Shown here piece by piece: positions 24,977 to 32,613 of a stretch of 34,143 nt of DNA (position 1 is the first letter of the stretch; each line of letters begins with the position of its first letter). The notes under the pieces were generated by a model. The model made no database searches. It was not told where the DNA came from and saw only the letters and a list, made by a program, of their open reading frames with translations. Source of the DNA: Streptococcus mitis (lineage in GTDB: Bacteria; Bacillota; Bacilli; Lactobacillales; Streptococcaceae); the NCBI RefSeq assembly GCF_001074635.1, contig NZ_JUQO01000148.1, positions 1 to 34,143 of the forward strand, read 5' to 3'. The translations under genes and the position numbers were made by a program.

Positions 24977-25834
24977 ATGAAATACCCAAAAATTGATTTA
25001 AAAACTGTTCGTCTGCAGGCCAGACAATTTCAGGCTGAAAATCCCCGCCTCTTTCTCGTCTATCTCTTACCTAGCATACTGCTCATCTTGTCTGGCTTCC
25101 TCAATCCCTTAGAGCGCATCAACGAGAGTGTTTTAGAACAACCCTTTTTAAGCGTGTTTGGCCATGTATTCCAAGCCTACCTTTTTCCACTATTAGTCTC
25201 CTTTATCGGGGCAATACTTCTAACCAGTTCAGTCTATACAACCCTAAAACTCATCAAGAATCCAGATACAGAACTATCCGTCAAAAATAGTCTCACTCTC
25301 TTTAACGAAGAGCACTTTTCACAAACCTTTTTGACTCTCCTTCTCAAACGCTTCTATCTCTTTTTATGGAGCATTCCTAGTTTACTCGGGATTTACTTCC
25401 TCTTTTACAGTAGCTTTCTAGCAAAGAAATTCGTTGTCCTTCACCCCGAGTTTCCCAATCTGGATCTCACATCAATTGAAACCGAACGCTTCCTCATGAC
25501 CTTTGGTCTCTACTTTCTAGCAAGTATCCTCTTGATGATTGTCGGAAATAGTCTCTATATTCCACAATACTATGCCTATTCGCAGGTAGAATTTCTCCTC
25601 TGTGACACCCTAGACTTAGGACAAGCCAAACCAGGACAAATCCTTAAGACCAGCCGTTTCCTGATGAAAGGCTACAAATTTCAACGCTTTGTCCTAGACT
25701 TACAACTCCTTCCTTGGTACTTCCTCAATTGGATTACCTTTGGAATTGCTAGTTTCTCACTCCTCCCCTACATTCAAATCAATAAAATGATTTTCTACCG
25801 AGCAGTACTGGCTCGAAAACGTCCAAAAGCTTGA
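24977..25834 (+). CDS. DUF975 family integral membrane protein
   Basis: 285 residues with about five or six transmembrane segments (for example FLVYLLPSILLILSGFL, LFPLLVSFIGAILLTSSVY and MTFGLYFLASILLMIVGNSLY), ending in a basic tail (RAVLARKRPKA). The pattern with a DTELSVKNSL loop and QILKTSRFLMKGYK matches DUF975, a Firmicutes family of unknown function. It is the only plus-strand gene of the window. The open frame begins at 24845, but that part overlaps tgt and its promoter. The ATG at 24977 lies six bases after the -10 box and lacks a Shine-Dalgarno, suggesting a leaderless mRNA. Confidence 0.88.
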   Translation: MKYPKIDLKTVRLQARQFQAENPRLFLVYLLPSILLILSGFLNPLERINESVLEQPFLSVFGHVFQAYLFPLLVSFIGAILLTSSVYTTLKLIKNPDTELSVKNSLTLFNEEHFSQTFLTLLLKRFYLFLWSIPSLLGIYFLFYSSFLAKKFVVLHPEFPNLDLTSIETERFLMTFGLYFLASILLMIVGNSLYIPQYYAYSQVEFLLCDTLDLGQAKPGQILKTSRFLMKGYKFQRFVLDLQLLPWYFLNWITFGIASFSLLPYIQINKMIFYRAVLARKRPKA

Positions 25835-25857
25835 AGGTAACCCCTCAAGCTTTTTTT
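25826..25857 (+). terminator. Shared bidirectional terminator, DUF975 gene and pcp
   Basis: AAAGCTTGA, 10-nt loop, TCAAGCTTT with a seven-T run on the plus strand and an A-rich arm giving T residues on the minus strand. It serves the converging DUF975 and pcp genes. The DUF975 stop codon is inside the stem. Confidence 0.9.
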
Positions 25858-25860
25858 CTA

Positions 25861-26505
25861 TCAATGAGTTTCTCCGCCTACCAACTTAAGATCCTGATCC
25901 CCATGTTCTATAATGGCGCCGATTGCTGCTTCTATCCCTCGCCTAATATCCACTAAACTCATAGCTGGAGTAGTCGGTCGATTCACCACCTGTTCCATCA
26001 TATAAGGAATATGCATAAAACCTGCCTTAACATGTGGAAATTTCTTTTCTACCAAATAGAGGGACTGATACATCAAATGATTGCAGACAAAAGTCCCTGC
26101 CGTATTGGAAACAGAGGCTGGTAATCCCTCTTTTTTTATAGCTTGAACCATCGCTTTAATAGGTAAACTACTAAAGTAGGCCGGAGCACCGTCTTGGCGA
26201 ATGGGAAGGTCAATCGGTTGATTACCTTCGTTATCAGGAATGCGTGCATCGTCTTGATTAATGGCCACTCGTTCAGGCGTCAAGCTAGACCTTCCACCTG
26301 CTTGGCCGATACAAAGGACAAAGTCAGGTTGATAACGGTCCATCTCTTCTTCCAATACTTGAGCCGATTTGTGAAAGACTGTCGGCACTTCTAGCCAACG
26401 GACCTCAGCACCATGGATTTCAGCTGGTAAACCTTTAATGGCCTCCAAAGCTGGATTGACCTTTTCCCCTCCAAAGGGCTCAAAACCTGTCACTAATACT
26501 TTCAT
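25861..26505 (-). CDS. pcp: Pyrrolidone-carboxylate peptidase (pyroglutamyl peptidase I)
   Basis: 214 residues. Cysteine peptidase (family C15) that removes N-terminal pyroglutamate from peptides in the cytoplasm. The catalytic triad is visible: Glu78 in [10 protein letters not shown], Cys141 in [13 protein letters not shown] and His165 in GFMHIPY. The N-terminal [15 protein letters not shown] is also a family signature. GAGG lies a few bases before the ATG at 26505. An extended -10 (TGTTATACT, 26552-26560) lies about 50 bases upstream. Convergent with the DUF975 gene. Confidence 0.96.
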   Translation of the reverse strand: MKVLVTGFEPFGGEKVNPALEAIKGLPAEIHGAEVRWLEVPTVFHKSAQVLEEEMDRYQPDFVLCIGQAGGRSSLTPERVAINQDDARIPDNEGNQPIDLPIRQDGAPAYFSSLPIKAMVQAIKKEGLPASVSNTAGTFVCNHLMYQSLYLVEKKFPHVKAGFMHIPYMMEQVVNRPTTPAMSLVDIRRGIEAAIGAIIEHGDQDLKLVGGETH

Positions 26506-26551
26506 TTCTAACTCCTCAAAACAAATTCAATGAGACTTTTTCTTAAAAACA

Positions 26552-26560
26552 AGTATAACA
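26552..26560 (-). promoter_or_regulatory. Extended -10 promoter of pcp
   Basis: Minus strand TGTTATACT with no clear -35 box, about 46 bases upstream of the pcp start. Confidence 0.5.
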
Positions 26561-26616
26561 TATTTCCCTTATTCTGGAGTGAAAAGGACTAGAGAGGCTA
26601 GAATTGATTTTTGAGT

Positions 26617-26979
26617 TTATTTAAAGAATAAAATACTAATCAAGGCCAAAATAGCTGGTCCACCTTGCTTCAAAATAATTTTCTTATCTGCTGTTAAAGA
26701 ACCATAAGCCGCAGCACCAATCACAAATAAAACAAAAATAGTCACAATTTCTAAATTCTGTGAGAAATAAATTCCATACAAGAGAAAGACTCCTAGCAAA
26801 GCATTATGAATCCCTTGATTTTTAAACAATGAACTTACTGACGGACGAGCCAGTTCTTCCTTGTCCATGTTAAAGACACGACTAGTCGCTTCTGATTGCG
26901 TTGCAATACTTTCCAAATAAAAAATGTAAAAATGTTCGAAAGCAACGATTGTTGCTAAAATGGTTGTCATAATTGACAT
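26617..26979 (-). CDS. DUF1304 family membrane protein
   Basis: 120 residues with four hydrophobic segments: ILATIVAFEHFYIFYLES, ALLGVFLLYGIYF, IVTIFVLFVIGAAAYGSL and PAILALISILFFK. The conserved FEHFYIFYLES and NQGIHNALL motifs identify DUF1304, whose function is unknown. AAGGAG precedes the ATG at 26979. It begins 10 bases after the MarR-type gene and so is the second gene of that operon, making it the likely target of MarR control; its induction would follow whatever ligand the regulator senses. Confidence 0.88.
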   Translation of the reverse strand: MSIMTTILATIVAFEHFYIFYLESIATQSEATSRVFNMDKEELARPSVSSLFKNQGIHNALLGVFLLYGIYFSQNLEIVTIFVLFVIGAAAYGSLTADKKIILKQGGPAILALISILFFK

Positions 26980-26989
26980 ATTTTTCTCC

Positions 26990-27415
26990 TTAGATCTCTA
27001 TATTCTCAATACCCAAAACCAATTTATTTAATAAACGGCTGAGTTCTGTTCTTTCAGACTCTGTTAAGATACTTTCCATCTCTTGCTTAACCTTGATATG
27101 CTGCAGAGGTGGATTCACCACTAATTGCTCCTTAGCATACTTCGTAGCCTCTACCAACACTTCTCGCTGATTTTCAGGATTACGATGACGCTCCACCAAA
27201 CCTTCCTTTTCCAGAATTTTGAAATGTCGGGTCAAAGCAGCCTGATCAATCTTCAAACGCTCCTGAACTCCCATTTGATTACAGGGAGAATTCTCCAGCA
27301 AAAACAGTAAAATCTGATACCGTGTCAAACTAATCCCAAGTCTTTTTTCAAACAATTGCGTACTCGCTTGCTCAGACAAGCGGAGTTGATAAAGCAGATC
27401 TTGAATCTCTAACAT
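26990..27415 (-). CDS. MarR-family transcriptional regulator
   Basis: 141 residues with the winged helix-turn-helix fold of MarR: helix region beginning QMGVQERLKIDQAALTRH, then FKILEKEGLVERHRNPENQ forming recognition helix and wing, flanked by dimerisation helices at both ends. The start ATG at 27415 follows GGAAGAA. It leads a two-gene operon with the DUF1304 membrane protein. Two 12-base palindromes sit between its -10 box and start codon, the usual arrangement for autorepression. The ligand is unknown; no Cys sensor is obvious besides one Cys in SPCNQM. Confidence 0.92.
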   Translation of the reverse strand: MLEIQDLLYQLRLSEQASTQLFEKRLGISLTRYQILLFLLENSPCNQMGVQERLKIDQAALTRHFKILEKEGLVERHRNPENQREVLVEATKYAKEQLVVNPPLQHIKVKQEMESILTESERTELSRLLNKLVLGIENIEI

Positions 27416-27431
27416 TTCTTCCTTCTTTCTG

Positions 27432-27458
27432 TTGACTTATCAATAATTGACTAATCAA
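27432..27458. promoter_or_regulatory. Tandem palindromic operators of the MarR operon
   Basis: TTGACTTATCAA (27432-27443) and TTGACTAATCAA (27447-27458) are two near-identical imperfect palindromes with centres 15 bp apart. The second touches the -10 box. The TTGA-N4-TCAA form resembles MarR-family sites such as those of FabT. Confidence 0.65.
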
Positions 27459-27486
27459 GTATAATATAAAGTAAAATAGATTGCAA
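27458..27486 (-). promoter_or_regulatory. Sigma-A promoter of the MarR-DUF1304 operon
   Basis: Minus strand TTGCAA, 17-bp spacer, TATACT. Confidence 0.7.
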
Positions 27487-27540
27487 GAATGTTGCTTCAA
27501 TCATTACAAAATGGTAACTTCCCATTTTCCATTCATATTG

Positions 27541-27653
27541 ATACTCAATGAAAATCAAAGAGCAAACTAGGAAGCTACTCGCAGGTTGCTCAAAGCACAG
27601 CTTTGAGGTTGCAGATAAAACTGACGTGGTTTGAAGAGATTTTCGAAGAGTAT
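27541..27653. repeat. BOX element, complete but short
   Basis: 113 bases bounded by ATACTCAATGAAAATC at one end and GATTTTCGAAGAGTAT at the other, which are imperfect inverted repeats of each other. Reading the minus strand it has a shortened boxA (GAAAATCTCTTCAAACCACG), one degenerate boxB with a hairpin (CTCAAAGCTGTGCTTTGAG) and a boxC (CTAGTTTGCTCTTTGATT). Its boxC is shared with the partial element at 1-77. It lies between the MarR operon promoter and the LysM gene. Confidence 0.85.
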
Positions 27654-27659
27654 GACAAA

Positions 27660-27711
27660 GAAAAAAACGAATGAGACTTACTTCCTATCACGAAAGCTAG
27701 ATCTCATTCGT
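27660..27711 (-). terminator. Terminator of the LysM protein gene
   Basis: Minus strand 10-bp perfect stem (ACGAATGAGA / TCTCATTCGT) with a 25-nt loop, followed by seven T. The large loop is unusual but the stem and T-run are strong. Confidence 0.8.
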
Positions 27712-27735
27712 CAAAATGATATTACCAATCCTGGT

Positions 27736-28923
27736 TTATCCATTCATTGAAACGTGAACGTGGTCATAGTGGTTTTCTGTCACGCTACCACGGTCTGGCA
27801 TTGGGTTCCAAGTATTAGCTGGTCCATATTTGCTATCGAATGGAGCATAGAAACGTTGTTTCCAGATGATGTAACTAATTCCACGGCTGGCCATGTTTTG
27901 AATAGCGTATTCCGCAATCTTATCCCCTAATTCTGAGCTTTCTTGTACCATAAAGTCGATAGCCAAACCTTTTCCGTGATCTCCACTGTCTCCTGGACGG
28001 TAACCACTAAAAGATGTGATACCAAACAAGTTGGCGATTTCTTCTTTAAAGGCAGCTGTTTGTGGTTGAAGGCCTGCATTTTCAGATTTCGCTACCGCCA
28101 GTCCAGCATAATCGGGTGCAGCTGGAGCTGCGTAAGTTGTTGAAACTGTTTTCGCCTCTTCTAGTTGATAAGTAGAAACTGTTGGTGTAGCTTCTTTTGC
28201 TTCTTCTGAACTTGTTGCAGTTGTTTCGCTTGCTGTTTCTTCTGCTGGAGTTGTAGTTTCTTCCACTGTTGAAACAGCTTGTGGGCTTGCTTGAGTTTCC
28301 TGCTTCTCAGCTAGAGTCGTTGCCTGAGGAGCTGCTTCTGCAACTGCACTGCTTGTTTCGGCTGTTTGCTCCTCTGGGACAGAAGTTCCTGTAGATGGTG
28401 TCACTTCTTCTGAAGCAGTCACTGTCTCTGTAACTTCTGAACTTGTTGCTACTTCTTTTGTACTTGTAGTTTCTACCGCTTTTAGAGCTTCTACAATCGG
28501 TTGAGAAAGGTCTGCAACCTGAACAGTTTGATCATCAACCGTCACTTGATTGGTTGTCAAATCTGCTGTCGCAGTTGTCACTTCTTCACTAGAGTCTGCT
28601 TGAGGAGTTTGGATTTCAACTTCTGTTACTTCTTCTGCTTCATTGACGGTCGTTGTCAAAACAGTTTCAGGAAAAATCAGGTCCATATTAGTGATTTTAT
28701 TCAAATTCGCAAGAACTGTGACATCTACACCCAAGGCTTCTGCAATTGTGCTCAAGGTATCACCATACTGAACGGTATAACTTGTTTTGTTATCCGTTTT
28801 AGTCAAATCGTTTTGGATTTGCTCAACACTACGTGCAGCCCAAAGAACTTCTTCCGCTTGAGTTGCCAATACTGGGGCAAATGACAAGGCTACTGTTGAA
28901 GCTAATAATATTCTTTTCTTCAT
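27736..28923 (-). CDS. Secreted LysM-domain cell-wall protein with C-terminal peptidase-like domain
   Basis: 395 residues. Signal peptide with cleavage near TQA/EE (residue 23); one LysM peptidoglycan-binding domain (about 48-91, SYTVQYGDTLSTIAEALGV); a long low-complexity Thr/Glu/Ser/Ala linker (about 92-265); and a C-terminal domain (about 295-395) with SGDHGKGLAIDFM and HYDHVHVSMNG. The His/Asp pattern recalls metallopeptidases of the M15/LAS kind. It matches the organisation of pneumococcal surface antigen Spr1875, which I recall as a WalRK (VicRK) target. It likely binds the wall through LysM and may cut or remodel peptidoglycan; activity is inferred. An extended -10 (TGTTATGAT) and a WalR-like box lie upstream. 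Confidence 0.9.
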   Translation of the reverse strand: MKKRILLASTVALSFAPVLATQAEEVLWAARSVEQIQNDLTKTDNKTSYTVQYGDTLSTIAEALGVDVTVLANLNKITNMDLIFPETVLTTTVNEAEEVTEVEIQTPQADSSEEVTTATADLTTNQVTVDDQTVQVADLSQPIVEALKAVETTSTKEVATSSEVTETVTASEEVTPSTGTSVPEEQTAETSSAVAEAAPQATTLAEKQETQASPQAVSTVEETTTPAEETASETTATSSEEAKEATPTVSTYQLEEAKTVSTTYAAPAAPDYAGLAVAKSENAGLQPQTAAFKEEIANLFGITSFSGYRPGDSGDHGKGLAIDFMVQESSELGDKIAEYAIQNMASRGISYIIWKQRFYAPFDSKYGPANTWNPMPDRGSVTENHYDHVHVSMNG

Positions 28924-28956
28924 TCTTTCCTATTCCTTTCAAATGAGTACCTGTCT

Positions 28957-28965
28957 ATCATAACA
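28957..28965 (-). promoter_or_regulatory. Extended -10 promoter of the LysM gene
   Basis: Minus strand TGTTATGAT, about 33 bases before the start codon. The -35 region is only T-rich because it overlaps the HAD-gene terminator T-run. Confidence 0.5.
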
Positions 28966-28975
28966 CAAAAAATGC

Positions 28976-28998
28976 AGAAAAAAAGCCCTCTCGGGCTT
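28976..28998 (-). terminator. Rho-independent terminator of the MATE-HAD unit
   Basis: Minus strand AAGCCC, GAGA tetraloop, GGGCTT followed by seven or more T. Confidence 0.9.
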
Positions 28999-29002
28999 AT
29001 TT

Positions 29003-29054
29003 AACAAAACTGTCTATTCCTTGTAACAAACTCGGTTACTTGAAACAGTTTGTT
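29003..29054. repeat. Imperfect inverted repeat before the terminator
   Basis: The outer arms AACAAAACTGT (29003-29013) and ACAGTTTGTT (29045-29054) are complementary with one bulge. Inside them GTAAC and GTTAC pair again, giving a long interrupted hairpin of about 52 bases immediately ahead of the terminator hairpin on the minus strand. Confidence 0.55.
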
Positions 29055-29067
29055 AGGTCTCTGTTAC
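29051..29067 (+). promoter_or_regulatory. WalR (VicR)-like box upstream of the LysM gene
   Basis: TGTTAG-GTCTC-TGTTAC matches the WalR direct repeat TGTWAH-N5-TGTWAH at 11 of 12 defined positions. It lies about 90 bp upstream of the LysM -10 box. WalR control of this gene is supported by what I recall of pneumococcal Spr1875, but the site itself is inferred. Confidence 0.5.
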
Positions 29068-29082
29068 AAAACCGACACAATC

Positions 29083-29709
29083 TTATCGTTCCCAATCCCC
29101 AAAAATGTAAGGAATATCTGCTAACGCTTGAATCCTGTGATTGCCTTCATAAGACGACTCTAAAAAGTTAAGACTTTGAATCCCACTATTCTGGGCAAAT
29201 TCCACATCCAGAGTCCGATCCCCTATATAATAGGTTTTCTCAGGATCCAACTGATACTTGTCTAACAGATAGGTAGCCGCTGCCGGATTAGGCTTGCGCG
29301 CAAAGCCACTCTGACTGGTTAGAATCTCTGTAAAATAGGGCTCCAAACCCAAGTCTCTGAGAATGGTGAAAGCGTTGTTCCCCTTATGAGTATATATAAA
29401 CTGCTGAATTCCTGCTTCGTCTGCCCACGCTAGCACATCACGCGCACCTGGCATTAAGACTACCTGGGCATTCTTTTCAGCCAGACTCTGGGCACGCACT
29501 TGATTGAGCACTTCCACATCCAGATTTCTATCTTCTGCCACCCGCACAAGCAAATCTTGCACCGAATACTTGAGTATAAACTCTCTCACCTGCTCCTTAT
29601 CATAAGGAATAGAAAACTGAGCAAAAGTTTCCTCAATCCCTGACAAAATCGCTTCGTAAGAGTCCAATAAAGTCCCATCTAAATCCCAAATAAAAGCTGT
29701 TTTTTGCAT
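29083..29709 (-). CDS. HAD-family hydrolase, phosphoglycolate-phosphatase-like
   Basis: 208 residues. HAD motif I FIWDLDGTLLDS with nucleophile Asp9 and Asp11, motif II FIYTHKG, motif III Lys in ARKPNP and motif IV YYIGDRTLDVEFA. A helical cap (about 15-80) places it in the PGP/beta-phosphoglucomutase subgroup. The physiological substrate is a small phosphorylated metabolite that cannot be named from sequence. The ATG at 29709 lies three bases after the MATE stop codon, and its AGGATAGGA ribosome-binding site spans the end of that gene, so the two are translationally coupled. Confidence 0.92.
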   Translation of the reverse strand: MQKTAFIWDLDGTLLDSYEAILSGIEETFAQFSIPYDKEQVREFILKYSVQDLLVRVAEDRNLDVEVLNQVRAQSLAEKNAQVVLMPGARDVLAWADEAGIQQFIYTHKGNNAFTILRDLGLEPYFTEILTSQSGFARKPNPAAATYLLDKYQLDPEKTYYIGDRTLDVEFAQNSGIQSLNFLESSYEGNHRIQALADIPYIFGDWER

Positions 29710-29712
29710 TTC

Positions 29713-30993
29713 CTATCCTTTCAAGCTCATATAATGCTGGTAACGGTAACGTAGAAATAACCAACGAAAACCATTATCCAAAAGGGTTCCGGCCCAAATA
29801 CCGGGCAAGCCCCAACCAAGCACAATCCCCATCAGATATCCTGTTCCAATGCGGATACACCACATTCCTATACTTGTCGCATAAAAGGGAAGCCGAGCAT
29901 TGCCCAAACCCTGCCAGACTGCTGTATAGATGACTGTCCCTATCGTCATAGGAGTACCAAGTAGTGAAAAAAGTGTCACTAGAACACTGGCCTCCACCGC
30001 TAGAGGATCAGTCGTATAGAGATGAGTTAATGGTACACCCAAAGCATAGATACTGAAGGTCAAGGGGAACATGAGGACCAGAGAAAGCCAAAAGGTTTGC
30101 TTACTCAAACTAGCGACTCTTTCCCAATTATCCTCTCCAACTGCTCGGGCCACTAGCATGACCGTTGCCGTAGCTACGCCAAAGGCAGGCATGTAGTTAA
30201 ACTGGGTCAAGACTTCTCCGACTGCATTCCCAGCAACTGCCTCCGTTCCAAAAGAAACAACCAAGGCAATAATAACGACATCACCAGCCCGCATCATAAG
30301 CCGCTCTCCAGCTGCTGGCAAAGCTAAGGTCAATAGTTCCTTATCTAAACCAAAAGTCGGTTTCTCAAAAGGCAACTTTAATTGCGACCATAAAATCACA
30401 ATACCTACCAAGCGAGACAGAATAGTTCCCCAAGCAACACCAGCTATCCCCATATCCAGTACAAAAATAGCTAGACTTGAAAAAAGAATATTCAAAGCAT
30501 TTGACAAGAGACTAACATAGAGAGGCAGACGTGGATTATGCGTTGCACGAATCAAGGCACCCAGACTGGTCATGAATCCCAAAAGAACAATCGAACCACC
30601 AACTAAAGATAGGTAGAGTCCACCACTCTCAGCTACAGTTCTCTCCGTCCCCAAAAGTCCTATCATCTCTTGCCCAGCGAAGATGGACAAAGCTCCCAAA
30701 AGGAAACTTAAGAGTAAAGTAATTTTCAACGCCTCAGTCACATGGTAGGCTAGCTTAGACTGATTCTTCTCCCCTAAACTCTTTGAAATAACACTAGAAA
30801 TAGCAGCTCCCAGAGCGATGAAAATCGCTTGGTAAATCGTGATAATATTGCCAGCAACTGATACACCCGAAATAGCTATCAAGCCCAAGTGGGCTACCAA
30901 GTAACTATCCACCATCCCCATGAGCATCTGCAAAAAGTTTTCGCCCATAGCTGGCAAAGCAATATTAAGAATGTCTTTATTTTTCTTAAACAA
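29713..30993 (-). CDS. MATE-family multidrug/metabolite efflux transporter
   Basis: 426 residues with 12 predicted transmembrane helices in two MATE halves, starting with ILNIALPAMGENFLQMLMGMVDSYLVAH. The second half begins at LTLALPAAGERLMMRAGDVV. MATE carriers export cationic drugs or metabolites in exchange for Na+ or H+; the substrate is not predictable. The start codon is TTG at 30993, with AGGAGG five bases upstream. The thrC terminator sits just upstream, so transcription may rely on read-through or a weak promoter. Coupled to the HAD phosphatase gene downstream. Confidence 0.93.
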   Translation of the reverse strand: MFKKNKDILNIALPAMGENFLQMLMGMVDSYLVAHLGLIAISGVSVAGNIITIYQAIFIALGAAISSVISKSLGEKNQSKLAYHVTEALKITLLLSFLLGALSIFAGQEMIGLLGTERTVAESGGLYLSLVGGSIVLLGFMTSLGALIRATHNPRLPLYVSLLSNALNILFSSLAIFVLDMGIAGVAWGTILSRLVGIVILWSQLKLPFEKPTFGLDKELLTLALPAAGERLMMRAGDVVIIALVVSFGTEAVAGNAVGEVLTQFNYMPAFGVATATVMLVARAVGEDNWERVASLSKQTFWLSLVLMFPLTFSIYALGVPLTHLYTTDPLAVEASVLVTLFSLLGTPMTIGTVIYTAVWQGLGNARLPFYATSIGMWCIRIGTGYLMGIVLGWGLPGIWAGTLLDNGFRWLFLRYRYQHYMSLKG

Positions 30994-31007
30994 TCCTTCC
31001 TCCTGAT

Positions 31008-31041
31008 GAAAAGAAACTCAGTTGGTTTCCCAACCGAGTTT
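31008..31041 (-). terminator. Rho-independent terminator of thrC
   Basis: Minus strand AAACTCGGTTGG, GAAA tetraloop, CCAACTGAGTTT followed by CTTTTC. Strong 12-bp stem but a modest T-run. Confidence 0.82.
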
Positions 31042-31053
31042 ACTCCTTCTGTC

Positions 31054-32538
31054 TTAAAGTCCTAGATAAGCCTCAACCGCTGCTTGCATATCAGCAGCTG
31101 CCACTGTTGTCTTGTGACGAACAGGAGCTGTTTCAAGCCCGTCAACTGCTGGCGGCACTGCCACTCCTGAAATATCATGTAATTGAGCCAAGGCTTCAAA
31201 GTCAGTTAAGCCAACTTTCCCTGTTACAGCTTCTACTGCAACCACTGGGAACTTGTATGGACTAGCTGTTGATGCAATTACTGTCTTAGTCGCATCGCCA
31301 GTAGTAGATTGGTATTTCTTATAGACTGCTGAGGCAACCGCCGTATGTGGATCCTCGATATAAGAATCTGACTCATAAACACGCTTGATTTCTGCCGCTG
31401 TTTCTTCCTCAGTCGCATATTCAGCTACAAAGAGGTCAAGAATCTCTGTATCAAAATTAGTCAACTCATATTGACCTTGCGTGTTCAAGGCATTCATAAG
31501 TTCAGCTGTCTTAACCGCATTATTACCCAAAAGATGGAAAATCAAACGCTCCAAGTTTGAAGATACCAAAATATCCATAGATGGACTAGTTGTTACCTTA
31601 AACTCACGCTTCTTGTCGTAAACACGTGTCTTGAAGAAGTCTGTCAAAACATTGTTGTCATTTGAAGCACAGATCAATTTACCAACTGGTAAGCCGATTT
31701 GTTTGGCATAAAAAGCAGCCAAGATATTTCCAAAGTTTCCTGTTGGTACGGTAAAGTTGACCTTATCACCAGCCACAATCTCACCAGTCTTGACCAACTG
31801 AGCGTAGGCATAAACATAATAAACAATCTGTGGCACCAAACGACCAATATTCATAGAGTTTGCAGATGAAAATTGCAACTTGTTGGCAGCCAATTTTTCA
31901 CGAAGGGCTACATCGTTAAACATATGCTTCACGTTGGTTTGCGCATCGTCAAAGTTACCATCAATAGCAATAACATGAGTATTGTCGCCAGTCTGAGTGG
32001 TCATTTGCAACTCTTGTACCTTGCTGACACCATCCTTTGGATAAAAGACGATGATCTCAGTACCAGGTACATCGGCAAATCCAGCCATAGCAGCTTTCCC
32101 AGTATCACCAGATGTCGCTGTCAAAATGACGATTTTGTTCTCCAAGCCATGTTTCTTAGCAGCAGTCGTCATAAAGTATGGCAAGATAGACAAGGCCATG
32201 TCCTTAAAAGCAATTGTTGAACCATGGAACAGTTCCAAGTTATATTGTCCGTCTAATTTCACTAATGGCGCGATAGCTGGAGTATCAAACTTGCTATCGT
32301 AGGCATTGTTGATACAGTAGTCCAACTCTTCAGCTGTAAAGTCATCTAAAAATGCTGACAAAACAATCTTAGCAACTTCCTGATAAGAAGCATCTTTGAA
32401 TTTGTCAAAGTCCAAATCTACCTTTGGATAAGTAAGCGGTGTAAACAAACCACCATCCGTTGCCAAACCTTGCAAAATAGCTTGACTAGCAGTTACTGTA
32501 TTATTGGCATCACGCGTTGATTGATAAACTAATGTCAT
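31054..32538 (-). CDS. thrC: Threonine synthase
   Basis: 494 residues, the long form of the family. Makes L-threonine from O-phosphohomoserine with pyridoxal phosphate. The PLP lysine lies in HGSTIAFKDMAL, with the phosphate-binding glycine loop in ATSGDTGKAAMAGF and the second in VPTGNFGNILAAF. The N-terminal STRDANNTVTASQAILQGLA is also typical. AAAGGA precedes the ATG at 32538. An extended -10 (TGATATAAT, 32570-32578) lies about 30 bases upstream. No T-box or other leader element was seen. Confidence 0.96.
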   Translation of the reverse strand: MTLVYQSTRDANNTVTASQAILQGLATDGGLFTPLTYPKVDLDFDKFKDASYQEVAKIVLSAFLDDFTAEELDYCINNAYDSKFDTPAIAPLVKLDGQYNLELFHGSTIAFKDMALSILPYFMTTAAKKHGLENKIVILTATSGDTGKAAMAGFADVPGTEIIVFYPKDGVSKVQELQMTTQTGDNTHVIAIDGNFDDAQTNVKHMFNDVALREKLAANKLQFSSANSMNIGRLVPQIVYYVYAYAQLVKTGEIVAGDKVNFTVPTGNFGNILAAFYAKQIGLPVGKLICASNDNNVLTDFFKTRVYDKKREFKVTTSPSMDILVSSNLERLIFHLLGNNAVKTAELMNALNTQGQYELTNFDTEILDLFVAEYATEEETAAEIKRVYESDSYIEDPHTAVASAVYKKYQSTTGDATKTVIASTASPYKFPVVAVEAVTGKVGLTDFEALAQLHDISGVAVPPAVDGLETAPVRHKTTVAAADMQAAVEAYLGL

Positions 32539-32569
32539 TACTCTCTATCCTTTATCTATAGTCTCATCC

Positions 32570-32578
32570 ATTATATCA
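32570..32578 (-). promoter_or_regulatory. Extended -10 promoter of thrC
   Basis: Minus strand TGATATAAT, with a TG extension and no good -35. Confidence 0.6.
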
Positions 32579-32613
32579 TGATTTTTCAGAAAATTCTCCT
32601 TTTACAAGAGAAA

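Noticed and set aside
28092..28660. Low-complexity repeats in the LysM gene as a tandem repeat or CRISPR array
   Set aside because: The Thr/Ser/Glu/Ala-rich codons repeat irregularly without a fixed unit; this is a protein linker.
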